Assembly (NCBI GenBank): GCA_900696495.1
Contig: CAADGI010000017.1
Span: forward strand, 60,121 to 124,120
Direction: 5' to 3'
Length of the DNA stretch: 64,000 nucleotides
Source of the DNA: an uncultured Alphaproteobacteria bacterium
Lineage (GTDB): Bacteria; Pseudomonadota; Alphaproteobacteria; Micavibrionales; Micavibrionaceae
In this document: positions 37,070 to 46,457 of the stretch, in pieces
Numbering within the stretch: position 1 is the stretch's first letter
Layout: the number at the start of each line of letters is the position of its first letter
Translations under genes and position numbers: made by a program
Notes under the pieces: generated by a model
What the model was told of the DNA's origin: nothing
What the model saw: the letters and a program-made list of their open reading frames with translations, nothing else
Database searches by the model: none

Positions 37070-38095
37070 ATGACCGCGCAAATGAAACCAAAAACACAAG
37101 CTGCCGTGACCATTCGACCCGAATGGGCGCCGCACAAGGCCATGTGGATCGCGTTTCCCTCCGACCCTGAACTCTGGCTCGAGGATCTTGCGCCCGCGCA
37201 GGAAGAAGCCGCAGCGATGGCGAACCTGATCGCGGAAGGGGAGAAGATCTACATGCTCGCCTGTGGCGACGAGGCCGTTCAATCTGCAAAAAAACTCCTC
37301 GGCAAAAACACAGAAGTCGTCCCGGCGGAGTTCGGCGATATCTGGCTGCGCGACACCGGGCCGATCTGGGCCACCGTGAACGGCGTGCATACGGCGCTGC
37401 GCTTCAAGGTCAATGGCTGGGGCGGTAAATATGATTACCCCGCCGACCGCGTGATCGGTGATTTCATCGCAAAAAAATCCGGCGCGCCCGTTAAGGCATT
37501 CGATCTGGTGCTCGAGGGCGGCTCGCTGGAGAATGACGGCGAAGGCACTATCCTGACGACCAAGGAATGCCTGCTGAACCCGAACCGCAACCCGGGCCAA
37601 TCGCAAGAGCAGATTGAAGATGTTTTAAAAGAAGCCTTCGGCGCGGGTAAAATCCTGTGGCTCGATGACGGCCTTCTGAACGACCACACCGATGGTCACA
37701 TCGACAACATCGCCCGCTTCATCGGCCCGAATAAAGTCCTCTGCCAGTCGCCGGTGAAGAACGATCCGAACGAAAAGGTGCTGAAAAAAATCGCTGGCGA
37801 CCTCGAAAAAATGACCGCCGCGAACGGCAAAAAAATCGAGGTGGTTTTTGCGCCCTCGCCCGGCCTCGTGGCGGGTTATGAAGATGAGCCGCTCGCCGCC
37901 AGCCATATGAATTTCATCATCGGCAACAGCGCGATCGCCGTGCCCATCTATGGCACGGAGTCCGCGGAGTCCGCCGTGGCCGCGATTCAGAAATTGTTTC
38001 CGAAGCACAAGGTGAAGGGCCTTAAATCCACGTCGATCTTGACGAATGGCGGCGGGTCCTTCCATTGTATGACGCAGCAGGAGCCGAAAGAATGA
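37070..38095 (+). CDS. aguA: Agmatine deiminase
   Basis: A 341-residue porphyromonas-type peptidyl-arginine deiminase-fold enzyme that hydrolyses agmatine to N-carbamoylputrescine and ammonia. Visible motifs are RPEWAPHKAMWIAFP near the N-terminus, IWLRDTGPIW, LEGGSLENDGEG, LNDHTDGHIDN and the nucleophilic cysteine in GGGSFHCMTQQ (Cys333). It is coupled to aguB by a 4-bp overlap (ATGA). It implies that the cell makes or takes up agmatine; no arginine decarboxylase is in this window. Confidence 0.93.
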   Translation: MTAQMKPKTQAAVTIRPEWAPHKAMWIAFPSDPELWLEDLAPAQEEAAAMANLIAEGEKIYMLACGDEAVQSAKKLLGKNTEVVPAEFGDIWLRDTGPIWATVNGVHTALRFKVNGWGGKYDYPADRVIGDFIAKKSGAPVKAFDLVLEGGSLENDGEGTILTTKECLLNPNRNPGQSQEQIEDVLKEAFGAGKILWLDDGLLNDHTDGHIDNIARFIGPNKVLCQSPVKNDPNEKVLKKIAGDLEKMTAANGKKIEVVFAPSPGLVAGYEDEPLAASHMNFIIGNSAIAVPIYGTESAESAVAAIQKLFPKHKVKGLKSTSILTNGGGSFHCMTQQEPKE

Positions 38096-38964
38096 CACGC
38101 AACGTCACCGTCGCCGCGATCCAGACTTCATACGGCCTCGATATGAAACAGAATATCGAGAAGACGGTGAACTATGTGCGCGAGGCCGCCAAGAAAGGCG
38201 CGCAGATCGTGCTGCCGTCCGAACTGTTCCAGAATATCTATTTCTGCACGTCGCAGGATCCGCGCTGGTTCAAGGAGGCCTTCCCGGCGGAACAGCACCC
38301 GGCCGTGCAGGAAATGCAGCGCGTGGCAAAAGACCTTAAAATTGTCATCCCGGTTTCGTTTTTTGAAAAAGCCGGGCCGCATTATTACAACAGCGTCGCC
38401 GTGGTCGATGACACCGGCACAATTCTGGGCATCTACCGAAAGACACATATTCCCGACGGTCCGGGCTACAGCGAGAAATATTACTTCCGCCCCGGCGATC
38501 TCGGCTTCAAGGTCTGGGATACGAAATTCGGTCGTATAGGCGTCGGCATCTGCTGGGACCAGTGGTACCCGGAAGTCGCGCGCGCGATGTCTTTGATGGG
38601 CGCGGAAATCCTGTTCTATCCGACGGCTATTGGTTTCGAGCCTTCCACGCCCAATCTCGACACGGCGCTCTCATGGCAACGCGCCATGCAGGGCCACGCG
38701 GTTTCCAATTATATACCTGTGGTCGCCGCGAACCGCATCGGCGTCGAGAAAAACCCTGCCAACCCCGGCAACGACCAGGGTTACTACGGCAAGTCGTTCA
38801 TCGCGGCCCCCTCGGGCGACCTCGTGCAGGAAGCAGGCCGCGACAAGGACGCCGTGCTGGTCCATACGTTCGATTTAGACGTCATCGCCGCCGAACGCCC
38901 GATGTGGGGTTTTTTCCGCGACCGCAGGGTTGATCTTTATAAAGGCCTCGTCACTCCGCCATAA
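38092..38964 (+). CDS. aguB: N-carbamoylputrescine amidohydrolase
   Basis: A 290-residue nitrilase-superfamily enzyme that converts N-carbamoylputrescine to putrescine, ammonia and CO2. The Glu-Lys-Cys triad is visible in LPSELFQN, IYRKTHIPDGPGY and GVGICWDQWYPE. The segment YSEKYYFRPGDLGF is typical of AguB. The start at 38092 overlaps the aguA stop; the longer frame from 38065 lies wholly within aguA. With AguA it gives a second route to putrescine beside ornithine decarboxylase. Its 3' end overlaps the convergent regulator gene by 14 bp. Confidence 0.93.
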   Translation: MTRNVTVAAIQTSYGLDMKQNIEKTVNYVREAAKKGAQIVLPSELFQNIYFCTSQDPRWFKEAFPAEQHPAVQEMQRVAKDLKIVIPVSFFEKAGPHYYNSVAVVDDTGTILGIYRKTHIPDGPGYSEKYYFRPGDLGFKVWDTKFGRIGVGICWDQWYPEVARAMSLMGAEILFYPTAIGFEPSTPNLDTALSWQRAMQGHAVSNYIPVVAANRIGVEKNPANPGNDQGYYGKSFIAAPSGDLVQEAGRDKDAVLVHTFDLDVIAAERPMWGFFRDRRVDLYKGLVTPP

Positions 38965-39298
38965 TCGCGATCACGCGCTCGATCTTGTTCTGCAGGACCG
39001 GATTTTCAATGTCGGACAGGCGCTGGCACAATTTTTCCGGCCAGGAATCCGCAATCTCCTTATCCATCCCCTTAAAAAATGCCTGGTAGGAAACGCCGAG
39101 GATGTTTTTAAGCGCATGCAGGCGGTCGACCGGCAGGCGGTTTTCCCCGCGCTCGTATTTCTGTATCTGCTGGAAACTCACGCCCAGCTTGCGGGCGATT
39201 TCCTTCTGGGTCAGTCCTGCCTGCTCCCGTAACGAACGGAAATTCTGTCCGATCAGCCGGGCCTCTGGCGGCACTCTTTTTGAAGTTTTTAAAATCAT
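38951..39298 (-). CDS. XRE-family helix-turn-helix regulator
   Basis: A 115-residue protein with a Cro/CI-type HTH: LREQAGLTQKEIARKLGVSFQQIQKYERGENR (about residues 19-50), followed by a short helical C-terminal region that may dimerise. The start MILKTSKR at 39298 is chosen because the extra 12 residues from 39334 lie in an AT-rich operator region. It is divergent from the S24-like repressor gene at 39393; between them are two ATTTC-N7-GAAAT palindromes. The layout resembles a two-repressor switch. Confidence 0.85.
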   Translation of the reverse strand: MILKTSKRVPPEARLIGQNFRSLREQAGLTQKEIARKLGVSFQQIQKYERGENRLPVDRLHALKNILGVSYQAFFKGMDKEIADSWPEKLCQRLSDIENPVLQNKIERVIAIMAE

Positions 39299-39310
39299 AA
39301 GTTGCAATAT

Positions 39311-39357
39311 ATTTCTTTTTTGGAAATATTTCAACCACTTATTTCCAAAATAGAAAT
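39311..39357. promoter_or_regulatory. Paired operator sites between divergent HTH regulators
   Basis: Two 17-bp dyads share the form ATTTC-N7-GAAAT: 39311-39327 and 39341-39357, 30 bp apart centre to centre, about three helical turns. Together they also form a larger inverted repeat (TTTTGGAAATA and TATTTCCAAAA, 11-base spacer). They lie in the only gap between the two regulator genes, so one or both proteins probably bind here. Confidence 0.7.
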
Positions 39358-39392
39358 TTTTTAAGCCTTTAAGTCATGACATATTTTCCCCC

Positions 39393-39977
39393 ATGGATTC
39401 TCAGTGGCTTAAGACCCAATTCGCGGCAAACCCCGACAAGTCAAAAGCCGGACTGGCGGCTGCGATCGGGCTGGAGCCGCCCGCGATCAGCAAAATTCTG
39501 AACGGCACGCGCCAGATCAAAGCCCAGGAATATCTCCAGATGCGGGAATATTTCGGTCTGCCCGTCGACGGTCACGGAGCGACGCGCAAAACCTACACCG
39601 TCAAGGCGCAGGAGGGATTCGATGACGGGTCACCGCCGCCGGCCGAATGGGCGATCCCGTCAGTTATCTCTTCCCATGCGGCAGGCCCGAACAAGGCGAA
39701 CCGTGTTTTTCAGGTTCGTGAAAGCTTTATGGAGCCGGAATTCAAACGCGGCGAACATGTCCTCGTCGATATCTCCGACCGCAAGCCTTCGCCGCCGGGC
39801 GCATTTATCATTTCTGATGGTTTCAATAACATGCTGCGCTATTGCGAATATACGCCGAAATCGGGCGAAACTGAAATCAGGATATCGGCGCGAAAAGACG
39901 GCTTCCAGCCGCAAATTCTCAAGCCCGGCGATTTTATTATCATCGGGCGCATCATTGCAAAATTGCAGATGATCTAG
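39393..39977 (+). CDS. CI/LexA-like repressor with degenerate S24 domain
   Basis: A 194-residue protein with an N-terminal HTH (about 8-55, KAGLAAAIGLEPPAISKILNG) and a C-terminal LexA/S24-type domain (about 100-194, ending KPGDFIIIGRIIAKLQ). The usual catalytic stretch G-D-S-M-E-P reads ESFMEP, so Phe stands at the catalytic serine position, and the lysine region reads NNMLRYC. It probably keeps the dimerisation fold without self-cleavage, unless the adjacent Ser (shifted by one) takes over. It is divergent from the XRE gene and overlaps cysQ convergently by 4 bp. Confidence 0.8.
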   Translation: MDSQWLKTQFAANPDKSKAGLAAAIGLEPPAISKILNGTRQIKAQEYLQMREYFGLPVDGHGATRKTYTVKAQEGFDDGSPPPAEWAIPSVISSHAAGPNKANRVFQVRESFMEPEFKRGEHVLVDISDRKPSPPGAFIISDGFNNMLRYCEYTPKSGETEIRISARKDGFQPQILKPGDFIIIGRIIAKLQMI

Positions 39978-40801
39978 GCTGTTTCTTCTTCGAACCATGT
40001 AAAAGACGCGGCGGCGAAATGCGGATTGACGAACCTCCTGTCCGCTCCGCCGTAAACCAGGTTCCGGCCCTGCAGATCGGTCAGCATGCCGCCCGCAGCA
40101 CGTAAAATCGCTTCCGCCCCGGCCGTGTCCCATTCCGATGTCGGCCCAAGCCGAGGGTATAAATCGGCCTTTCCCTCGGCAATGGCACAGATTTTGAGCG
40201 CACTGGCGCGTTTTAAAATCTTCTCCACCTTAAAGGCAGAGAGAAATTTATCCATTGCCGCGTCATCGGCATGGTATTGGCTGGACATCACCGTCAGACC
40301 GGCGGCAGGCGCGCGGCGCACCCTGATCTTTTTTTCCTTATCCGTATCCTCGCTCCAGCGCAGGGCCGTCTCGCCGTAGCCCGCATATAAAACGCCCAGC
40401 GCAGGCGCGTAAATCACGCCCATGACCGGCGTGTCTTTTTTTACGAGCCCGATATTCACGGTGTAATTCTCACCGCCCGCCATGAATTCCTTCGTCGCAT
40501 CCAGCGGGTCGACCAACCAGAAATGATCGTGTGCCGATAAATCCTGTGACAGCCCGGCCGCGGTTTCCTCCTCCGCGATGACGGGAATGTCAGGCGTGAG
40601 ATCGCGCAGGCTGCCAGTGATGAATTTTTCGGATTCCCGGTCGGCTGTTGTAACCGGTGAACCATCGCTCTTTTCCCCGATCGCGGGTATTTCCAGCATG
40701 TCGAAATAATTAAGCGTGATATGGCCCGCCGCCACGGCGATGCGCCGCACCATGTTGCACAGCGCGCCGGGGTTATTCAACAATTGCTCACTTGATGGCA
40801 C
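39974..40801 (-). CDS. cysQ: 3'(2'),5'-bisphosphate nucleotidase CysQ
   Basis: A 275-residue inositol-monophosphatase-fold enzyme that removes PAP, the by-product of sulfate reduction. Metal ligands are visible in [20 protein letters not shown] and the signature [12 protein letters not shown]; the second aspartate block is [16 protein letters not shown]. It is the last gene of cysD-cysNC-cysQ and overlaps cysNC by 14 bp. This placement fits its role in sulfur assimilation. Confidence 0.92.
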   Translation of the reverse strand: MPSSEQLLNNPGALCNMVRRIAVAAGHITLNYFDMLEIPAIGEKSDGSPVTTADRESEKFITGSLRDLTPDIPVIAEEETAAGLSQDLSAHDHFWLVDPLDATKEFMAGGENYTVNIGLVKKDTPVMGVIYAPALGVLYAGYGETALRWSEDTDKEKKIRVRRAPAAGLTVMSSQYHADDAAMDKFLSAFKVEKILKRASALKICAIAEGKADLYPRLGPTSEWDTAGAEAILRAAGGMLTDLQGRNLVYGGADRRFVNPHFAAASFTWFEEETA

Positions 40802-42521
40802 GAAACCTGTCTTGCCCGTAAATCCCGGGCGTCATAGCGCGCTCCTCGATAAAACGCAGGACGGCCTGCACGCCTTCCTCTATATCGCCGTTCTGCGTAT
40901 CGACCACAAGGTCGGGTTTCTCCGGCAATTCATAGGGGGAATCGATGCCGGTGAAGTCTGTAATTTTCCCGGCCCGGGCTTTTTTGTAAAGTCCTTTCGG
41001 ATCGCGTTTTTCGCAGGTCGCCAGATCGGCCTTGATATAGATCTCATGAAACCAGCCTTTTGCAGCCTCCCGTGCGTGTTTGCGGCCTGCGCGGCTCGGC
41101 GAGATAAAGGCCGCTATGACGATTGTTCCGGAAGCAGCCATGCGCGCCGCAATGGCGCTGGCGCGGCGGATATTCTCTTCCCTGTCCTCCGGCGAAAATC
41201 CGAGGTCGGCACTTATCGTGCGGCGAAGTTCGTCACCATCAAGGACATGCACTTTGCAGCCACGGCCAAGCAGCTCTTTTTCCACCGCCTTTGCAATAGT
41301 CGTTTTTCCTGCCCCTGAAAGACCGGTAAACCAAAAAACCTGGCCTTTCGAATCCGACGCGCCGGTATATTCTCCTGCGCCAAGAACTATGCCGGCACCC
41401 ACAGCCTCCGCATCAGAAAAGAGAACAATTTTCTGGTTAAAATCAACAGGCTGAAGAGTTTCCGCGCGGAGCGTCAGTTCCGACAGCATATCCTCACCAA
41501 TAGCCGAAAGAGTTTTTACCGTAAAAGACGATGTTCCCATTCTCGCCGTCAAAGATTCATCCGAAATGAACGGTGCCGGGCGCAGACGGAATATTTTTGC
41601 CTTAAGAACATGCGAAAGAGCCGGAGCGTTGTCCGCATGGCTCGCGATGGCCCCGCGTTCCGCCAAAATCTCCCGGTCCAATATAATGCCGATGGACTCA
41701 CCCGCATGTGCCTCGATTTTTTGCGGGTCGTCGGGCCAGACCGCGATGGATTCCACTTTTGCCATCTGGCCATAGGGCGCGAACATCAATTCATCGCCGC
41801 TTTTCAGTATACCGCTTTCCACGCGTCCCACCAAAATACGCCGGCCATGATCACGATAAACATCCTGCACCGAAAAACGCAGAGGTTCACCGGCCAGCAT
41901 AGCTGAAACGGTCAGCGCATCGAACGCTTCCGTAAGAACCGGGCCCTGATACCACGCCATATTCTCGCCACGGCTTACGATCATCTCGCCATGACGTGCT
42001 GAAATAGGAACAATGGCAAAAGGCACCAGAGTTTTTGAAATTTCTGCCGCAATTTTTTCAAAAATTTCCTGATTGTAACCTACAGCGTCCATTTTATTGA
42101 CTGCAACAATGACCTGCGTAATTCCAACCAGCGACAGAACATGAGCATGGCGCCTGGTCTGTTCCTGCAGGCCGCGCTCCGCATTGATTACAAGCACGGC
42201 GGCGTCGGCTTCAGTTGCACCGGAAAACATATTGCGCAGAAATTCCAGATGGCCCGGCGCATCGATCAAAACGTAACCGCGCTTTGCCGTCTTGAACCGC
42301 ACCTGTGTCGTATCAATTGTAATGGCGAGATTGCGTTCGTCCTGAAATGCATCCAGCAGAAACGACCATTCCTGCCCGCCGCCCCGGCGCTCGCATATTT
42401 CCTTCAGTTCCTCAATCTTGCCCTCGGTGAGTGAACCGGTATCGTGCAATAGCCGCCCGGCAATAGTGGATTTTCCATGATCCACTTCACCCGTCATGAC
42501 AACACGCAGCGGCCCGCTCAC
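40788..42521 (-). CDS. cysNC: Bifunctional sulfate adenylyltransferase subunit 1 / APS kinase (CysN-CysC)
   Basis: A 577-residue fusion. The N-terminal GTPase (CysN) has G1 GEVDHGKST (residues 11-19), G3 DAPGHLEF and G4 VNKMD, followed by EF-Tu-like beta domains. The C-terminal adenylylsulfate kinase has GLSGAGKTT (about residue 395), [24 protein letters not shown] and [13 protein letters not shown]. With CysD it makes APS and then PAPS. The fusion resembles NodQ and is somewhat shorter than many CysNC proteins. It overlaps cysD by 4 bp and cysQ by 14 bp. Confidence 0.94.
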   Translation of the reverse strand: MSGPLRVVMTGEVDHGKSTIAGRLLHDTGSLTEGKIEELKEICERRGGGQEWSFLLDAFQDERNLAITIDTTQVRFKTAKRGYVLIDAPGHLEFLRNMFSGATEADAAVLVINAERGLQEQTRRHAHVLSLVGITQVIVAVNKMDAVGYNQEIFEKIAAEISKTLVPFAIVPISARHGEMIVSRGENMAWYQGPVLTEAFDALTVSAMLAGEPLRFSVQDVYRDHGRRILVGRVESGILKSGDELMFAPYGQMAKVESIAVWPDDPQKIEAHAGESIGIILDREILAERGAIASHADNAPALSHVLKAKIFRLRPAPFISDESLTARMGTSSFTVKTLSAIGEDMLSELTLRAETLQPVDFNQKIVLFSDAEAVGAGIVLGAGEYTGASDSKGQVFWFTGLSGAGKTTIAKAVEKELLGRGCKVHVLDGDELRRTISADLGFSPEDREENIRRASAIAARMAASGTIVIAAFISPSRAGRKHAREAAKGWFHEIYIKADLATCEKRDPKGLYKKARAGKITDFTGIDSPYELPEKPDLVVDTQNGDIEEGVQAVLRFIEERAMTPGIYGQDRFRAIK

Positions 42522-43315
42522 ATATACCCCCGCGCGCGCAGCAGCTCAAAACTGTCTTCGCTTTCGCGGTCCATGGCCCGGCCCGCGCGTTCGGAAATTT
42601 TCGTGGTTTCCAGTTCAGCGATAATTTCGTCGAGCGTTGCGGCGTTGCTTGCCACCGGGAAAGTGATGTTATGTTCACCCAAAGAGCGATAACGCATGCC
42701 ATTACGCGCAAAATAAAGCGGCACGCAGGGAATGTTCTCGCGCTTCAGATAGCGCCAGACATCAATCTCCGCCCAGTGCAGAAGCGGGTGTATGCGCATA
42801 TGGGCGTCCGGCGATATTTCCGACTGGAACTGGTCCCACAATTCCGCAGGCTGGTTTTTAAAATTCCATGATCCGTCCGCGCGGCGCGGCGAAAATACCC
42901 GCTCCTTGGCACGCAATCCCTGCTCATCACGCCTGATTCCCACGATAATGCCCTTGAATTGATGCTGTTCGAGCAGTGTTTTTAACCCTTCGGTCTTTCG
43001 CGCAGCGCTGCGGGTGGCCGGCTTCAGGCTTTGATCCATCTCTTCTTCGGGAGGGCATGGGTGATTAATGCATTCCAGTTTCCAGTCCATGATCAGCCGG
43101 TCGCGAAATTCATAAACTTCCGGCAGTTCCATTCCGGTATCGAGAAGGATGACGGGAAACGGCACCTTGCCGAAAAAGCTTTTGCGCACCATCCAGAGAA
43201 GCGCCGTTGAGTCCTTGCCCATCGACCAGAGCATACCGAGCGGCCGCACACTTTTGTATGCCTCGCGGAGGATATAAATACTGCGGGCTTCCAGCCCGGC
43301 GAGAGAGTCTGACAA
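42518..43315 (-). CDS. cysD: Sulfate adenylyltransferase subunit 2 CysD
   Basis: A 265-residue PP-loop ATP pyrophosphatase. The PP-loop is [13 protein letters not shown] (about residues 31-42); [18 protein letters not shown] and [21 protein letters not shown] are conserved CysD segments, as is [15 protein letters not shown] near the end. It is shorter than the roughly 300-residue Escherichia coli protein, mostly at the N-terminus. It is first in the cysD-cysNC-cysQ operon. Confidence 0.94.
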   Translation of the reverse strand: MSDSLAGLEARSIYILREAYKSVRPLGMLWSMGKDSTALLWMVRKSFFGKVPFPVILLDTGMELPEVYEFRDRLIMDWKLECINHPCPPEEEMDQSLKPATRSAARKTEGLKTLLEQHQFKGIIVGIRRDEQGLRAKERVFSPRRADGSWNFKNQPAELWDQFQSEISPDAHMRIHPLLHWAEIDVWRYLKRENIPCVPLYFARNGMRYRSLGEHNITFPVASNAATLDEIIAELETTKISERAGRAMDRESEDSFELLRARGYM

Positions 43316-43360
43316 AAGGAGAGCCTTCAGGATGTCCGATTGGACGCAGAAACTCAGAGA

Positions 43361-44707
43361 TTAGCCGATTTTTTTGGCGGCAACAACCGGTGGTGGCAAA
43401 ACCTCAGGACGACCCACAGAGATATAGTGGAAACCCGACTCTTTCATGTCGCGCACCTTATAGATATTACGAAGATCGATAATGCGCTTGTTGTTCATAA
43501 GTTCCGAAAGCCGATCGAGGTCCAGCGCGCGGAATTCGTTCCACTCGGTCAGGATCACGAGAGCGTCGGCGTCTTCAACAGCCTCGTACGCATCCTTGCA
43601 CCATTCGACATTTTCAAGATGCTGGGCGGCGTGCTCCATAGCTGCCGGATCATAGGCCGCAATCTTCGCACCTTCTTCCTGCAACAGCGGGATGATGACA
43701 AGGCTCGGCGCATCGCGGACGTCATCGGTGTTCGGCTTGAACGCCACGCCCAGCACCGCGATCTTCTGGCCTTCCAGATTGCCGCCGCAAGCTTCAATCA
43801 CTCTTTGCGCCATGCTGCGCTGGCGCTCGGCATTCACCCAGACAACCGTTTCAACAATATTTTGGGGCGTGTTATATTTCTGCCCGATCTGCGTCAACGC
43901 CAAAGTATCTTTTGGAAAGCAAGAACCGCCATAACCGGGACCCGCGTGCAGAAATTTTTTGCCGATACGCCCGTCAAGGCCGATCCCTTTCGCGACTTCC
44001 TGGACATTCGCTCCGGTCTTTTCGCACAAATTCGCGATTTCGTTGATGAAAGTGATCTTGGTCGCAAGGAACGCGTTCGCCGCGTACTTGATGATCTCCG
44101 CTGTTTCGGGCGTCGTCACCACCATCGGCGTTTCGTTGATGTAAAGCGGGCGGTACAACTCGCGCATCATATCGGCGGCGCGTGTGGAATCCGTGCCGAT
44201 GACGACGCGGTCCGGGCGCATGAAGTCGTTGATCGCGGCGCCCTCGCGCAGGAATTCAGGGTTTGAGCAGACATCAAATTCCGCTTTGGGGTTATTCGCG
44301 CGGATGATTTTTTCCACCTCGCGCGCCGTGCCGACAGGCACCGTCGATTTGGTGACGATCAATGTGTAACCTTCAAGCGCCAGCGCGATTTCCTTCGCGG
44401 CTTCGTAAACATACGACATGTCGGCATGGCCGTCGTCGCGGCGCGACGGCGTGCCGACGGCGATGAATACCGCGTCTGCATCTTTGACCGCGCTCGCTAG
44501 ATCGGTTGAGAAAGACAGCCTGCCTGCCTTCACCTGCTTGGCGACGAGGTCATCAAGACCGGGTTCGTAAATCGGAACTTCGCCTTTTTTAAGGCGGGCG
44601 ATCTTGTTCTTGTCACGGTCGATGCAGGTGACGTCGATGCCGAATTCGGCAAAGCAGGTCCCGGAGACCAGCCCTACATATCCCGTTCCGACCATTCCAA
44701 TGCGCAT
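43361..44707 (-). CDS. ugd: UDP-glucose 6-dehydrogenase
   Basis: A 448-residue dehydrogenase that makes UDP-glucuronate. The Rossmann start MRIGMVGTGYVGLVSGTCFAE and the catalytic cysteine in YGGSCFPKDTLAL are diagnostic of UDP-glucose dehydrogenases; the C-terminal domain has VLGVAFKPNTDDVRDAPSL. Its product is the substrate of the epimerase at 1956-2936, linking it to the polysaccharide locus 40 kb away. The last 12 residues VLPPPVVAAKKIG form a non-conserved tail. Confidence 0.94.
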   Translation of the reverse strand: MRIGMVGTGYVGLVSGTCFAEFGIDVTCIDRDKNKIARLKKGEVPIYEPGLDDLVAKQVKAGRLSFSTDLASAVKDADAVFIAVGTPSRRDDGHADMSYVYEAAKEIALALEGYTLIVTKSTVPVGTAREVEKIIRANNPKAEFDVCSNPEFLREGAAINDFMRPDRVVIGTDSTRAADMMRELYRPLYINETPMVVTTPETAEIIKYAANAFLATKITFINEIANLCEKTGANVQEVAKGIGLDGRIGKKFLHAGPGYGGSCFPKDTLALTQIGQKYNTPQNIVETVVWVNAERQRSMAQRVIEACGGNLEGQKIAVLGVAFKPNTDDVRDAPSLVIIPLLQEEGAKIAAYDPAAMEHAAQHLENVEWCKDAYEAVEDADALVILTEWNEFRALDLDRLSELMNNKRIIDLRNIYKVRDMKESGFHYISVGRPEVLPPPVVAAKKIG

Positions 44708-44918
44708 CTCGAGGCCCCGTTGCTTTGAACTGGCAGGAAACTAAACGATTTTTTGGCGGCGCGGAAGGATTTTCTGGCCTTTTTACCAGCTAAAAGCCCT
44801 AAAATCAGCGTTTTTTGGCATTTCCAGGCCTTTAAAAGCGCCCAAAATCCGTTGCCTTTTCAGGGGGCTTTCGCTTAATATCCCTGATCGAAACGAACAC
44901 AACCAAGGATTTTCCCAA

Positions 44919-45725
44919 ATGGCCAAGAAAGACAAGGCAGCGGACAACAAAAAGAAAGAAAACGGCAAGGACGCCGGAGCAGCCAAAAGCGTGCTTCCCC
45001 TCTTTTATACGAAACCGACCCCCCTAGACGCCAAGGCGCATGCCAATCTTTCCCTGCGCAAGAATTTCGGCTTCGGCTTTACCGAAACCGTCAACGCCGT
45101 GCCGGTCAACCTGATCGAAATGCCGCAGATCTGCCATTTCTACCCGATCGCTTTCGGTCCCGATGAAAACGCCACGCCCGTTGCGATCCTTGGCCTGCGC
45201 GATAACGAAAACCTGTTCTTCGACAAAAAAAGCGGCCGCTGGGAAGACGCGACTTACATCCCGGCCTATATCCGCCGCTATCCCTTCATTTTCTCGGAAA
45301 TGCCGACAAAAGATCAGCTTTCGCTATGCGTCGACATGAGCGACGACGTTGTTGAGAAAAGCGACGCCCAGCCCTTTTTCAATGCGGACGGAAAGCCGAG
45401 CCAGCTCGCGCAGAACGCGCTGGAATTCTGCAAGTCCTACCATGCCGCCGCGCAGCAGACGCAGGAATTCAGCAAGGCGATCGCCAAGAGCGGCCTGCTG
45501 GTCCAGCGCGAGGCACAGATCAACGTTACCGGTAACCGTCGCATCAATTTCTCGGGCTTTAGAATCGTTGACGAACAGAAACTTGCCGATCTCGATGACA
45601 AGACATTCCTCGAGTGGCGCACCAAAGGCTGGTTGCCGTTCATTTACGCGCACCTGTTCTCGGGCGCGCAATGGCAACGCCTGACATATTTGCTGAATCA
45701 GCGTCTTACAAAAGAAGCTGCCTAA
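44919..45725 (+). CDS. SapC-family protein
   Basis: A 268-residue soluble protein. After a Lys-rich N-terminal tail (1-25) the segment LPLFYTKPTPLDAKAHANLSLR and the later YIPAYIRRYPFIFSE match the SapC family, first named beside S-layer genes in Campylobacter and common in proteobacteria next to secretion or surface genes. There is no signal peptide. It stands alone between ugd and an HTH gene and is followed by a terminator. Function unknown. Confidence 0.82.
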   Translation: MAKKDKAADNKKKENGKDAGAAKSVLPLFYTKPTPLDAKAHANLSLRKNFGFGFTETVNAVPVNLIEMPQICHFYPIAFGPDENATPVAILGLRDNENLFFDKKSGRWEDATYIPAYIRRYPFIFSEMPTKDQLSLCVDMSDDVVEKSDAQPFFNADGKPSQLAQNALEFCKSYHAAAQQTQEFSKAIAKSGLLVQREAQINVTGNRRINFSGFRIVDEQKLADLDDKTFLEWRTKGWLPFIYAHLFSGAQWQRLTYLLNQRLTKEAA

Positions 45726-45743
45726 GAAGCGTTTCTTCAAAGC

Positions 45744-45774
45744 AAAAAAGCCCTTATTTCAAAAGGCTTTTTTG
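45744..45774 (+). terminator. Terminator after the SapC-like gene
   Basis: AAAAAAGCC-CTTATTTCAAAA-GGCTTTTTT hairpin, 18 bases after the stop. Confidence 0.85.
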
Positions 45775-45853
45775 TCTTATGTAATAGATTCTTGATTCAG
45801 GACAGTTACTCGTGGTAACGCTATCGCTTCCATAGAAGAAAGGGATTCGAACA

Positions 45854-46420
45854 ATGGCTAAAGTAGGCGCACAAAGAGCGGCCGAGCTCACCGGCAGGTC
45901 AAAATCCACCATCCAGCGTGCCATGAATAACGGCAAGCTTTCCTATGAAGTCGATCCCAATGGCCGCCGCGTCATTGACGTTTCGGAGCTCGACCGCGCC
46001 CTTGGCCTCCGCCAGGCCGGCAGCAACGGTTTCGATGCCGGCGCCGGCGTTGAGCAGGAACTGGAAAAGGCCTCCGCGATGCTGGAAACCGAGCGTCTCA
46101 AGATGCGTATCAAGATGCTGGAAGACCAGCTCGATATGGCGAACAGCCAGATCGCCGACCTCAAGGACCAGCGCGACCTGTGGCAGAAGCAGGCCAGCCA
46201 GGTTCTGATCACCAGCCAGTTCAGCCAGAAACAGGCAGAAGAACTCCGCGCCGAACTGAAAGAACGCGAGGCCCGCGCCCGCGCCCGCCGCGAGCAGATG
46301 GAAAAACAGTCTGAAAAGACCGTCACAAAAATGAAACCAGGCAATGAAAACGCCCAGGCCGAAGAGGAAAATTTCAATTTCAAAGGCCTGTGGAAACGCG
46401 TCAAAGGCGCCGGTTCATAA
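45854..46420 (+). CDS. HTH protein with long coiled coil
   Basis: A 188-residue protein. Residues 5-50 form a MerR/excisionase-like winged helix (RAAELTGRSKSTIQRAMNNG, then VIDVSELDRALGL). Residues about 65-155 are a long charged coiled coil (EKASAMLETERLKMRIKMLEDQL and onward), followed by an Arg-rich stretch. The C-terminus holds NFNFKGLWKRVKG. Proteins of this layout occur on plasmids, in phages and in chromosomes, and some are called entry exclusion proteins; the role here is unknown. It is a single gene with no mobile element beside it. Confidence 0.6.
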   Translation: MAKVGAQRAAELTGRSKSTIQRAMNNGKLSYEVDPNGRRVIDVSELDRALGLRQAGSNGFDAGAGVEQELEKASAMLETERLKMRIKMLEDQLDMANSQIADLKDQRDLWQKQASQVLITSQFSQKQAEELRAELKEREARARARREQMEKQSEKTVTKMKPGNENAQAEEENFNFKGLWKRVKGAGS

Positions 46421-46457
46421 ACTCCCACTTTACGCCGCGAAATGCTATAATACGGGG

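Noticed and set aside
39393..39977. Marker of an integrated prophage
   Set aside because: No integrase, structural phage genes or attachment repeats were seen; neighbours on both sides are metabolic genes.
45854..46420. Plasmid entry-exclusion gene marking a mobile element
   Set aside because: Only the HTH plus coiled-coil layout suggests this; no transfer, integrase or transposase gene is near and base composition is ordinary.
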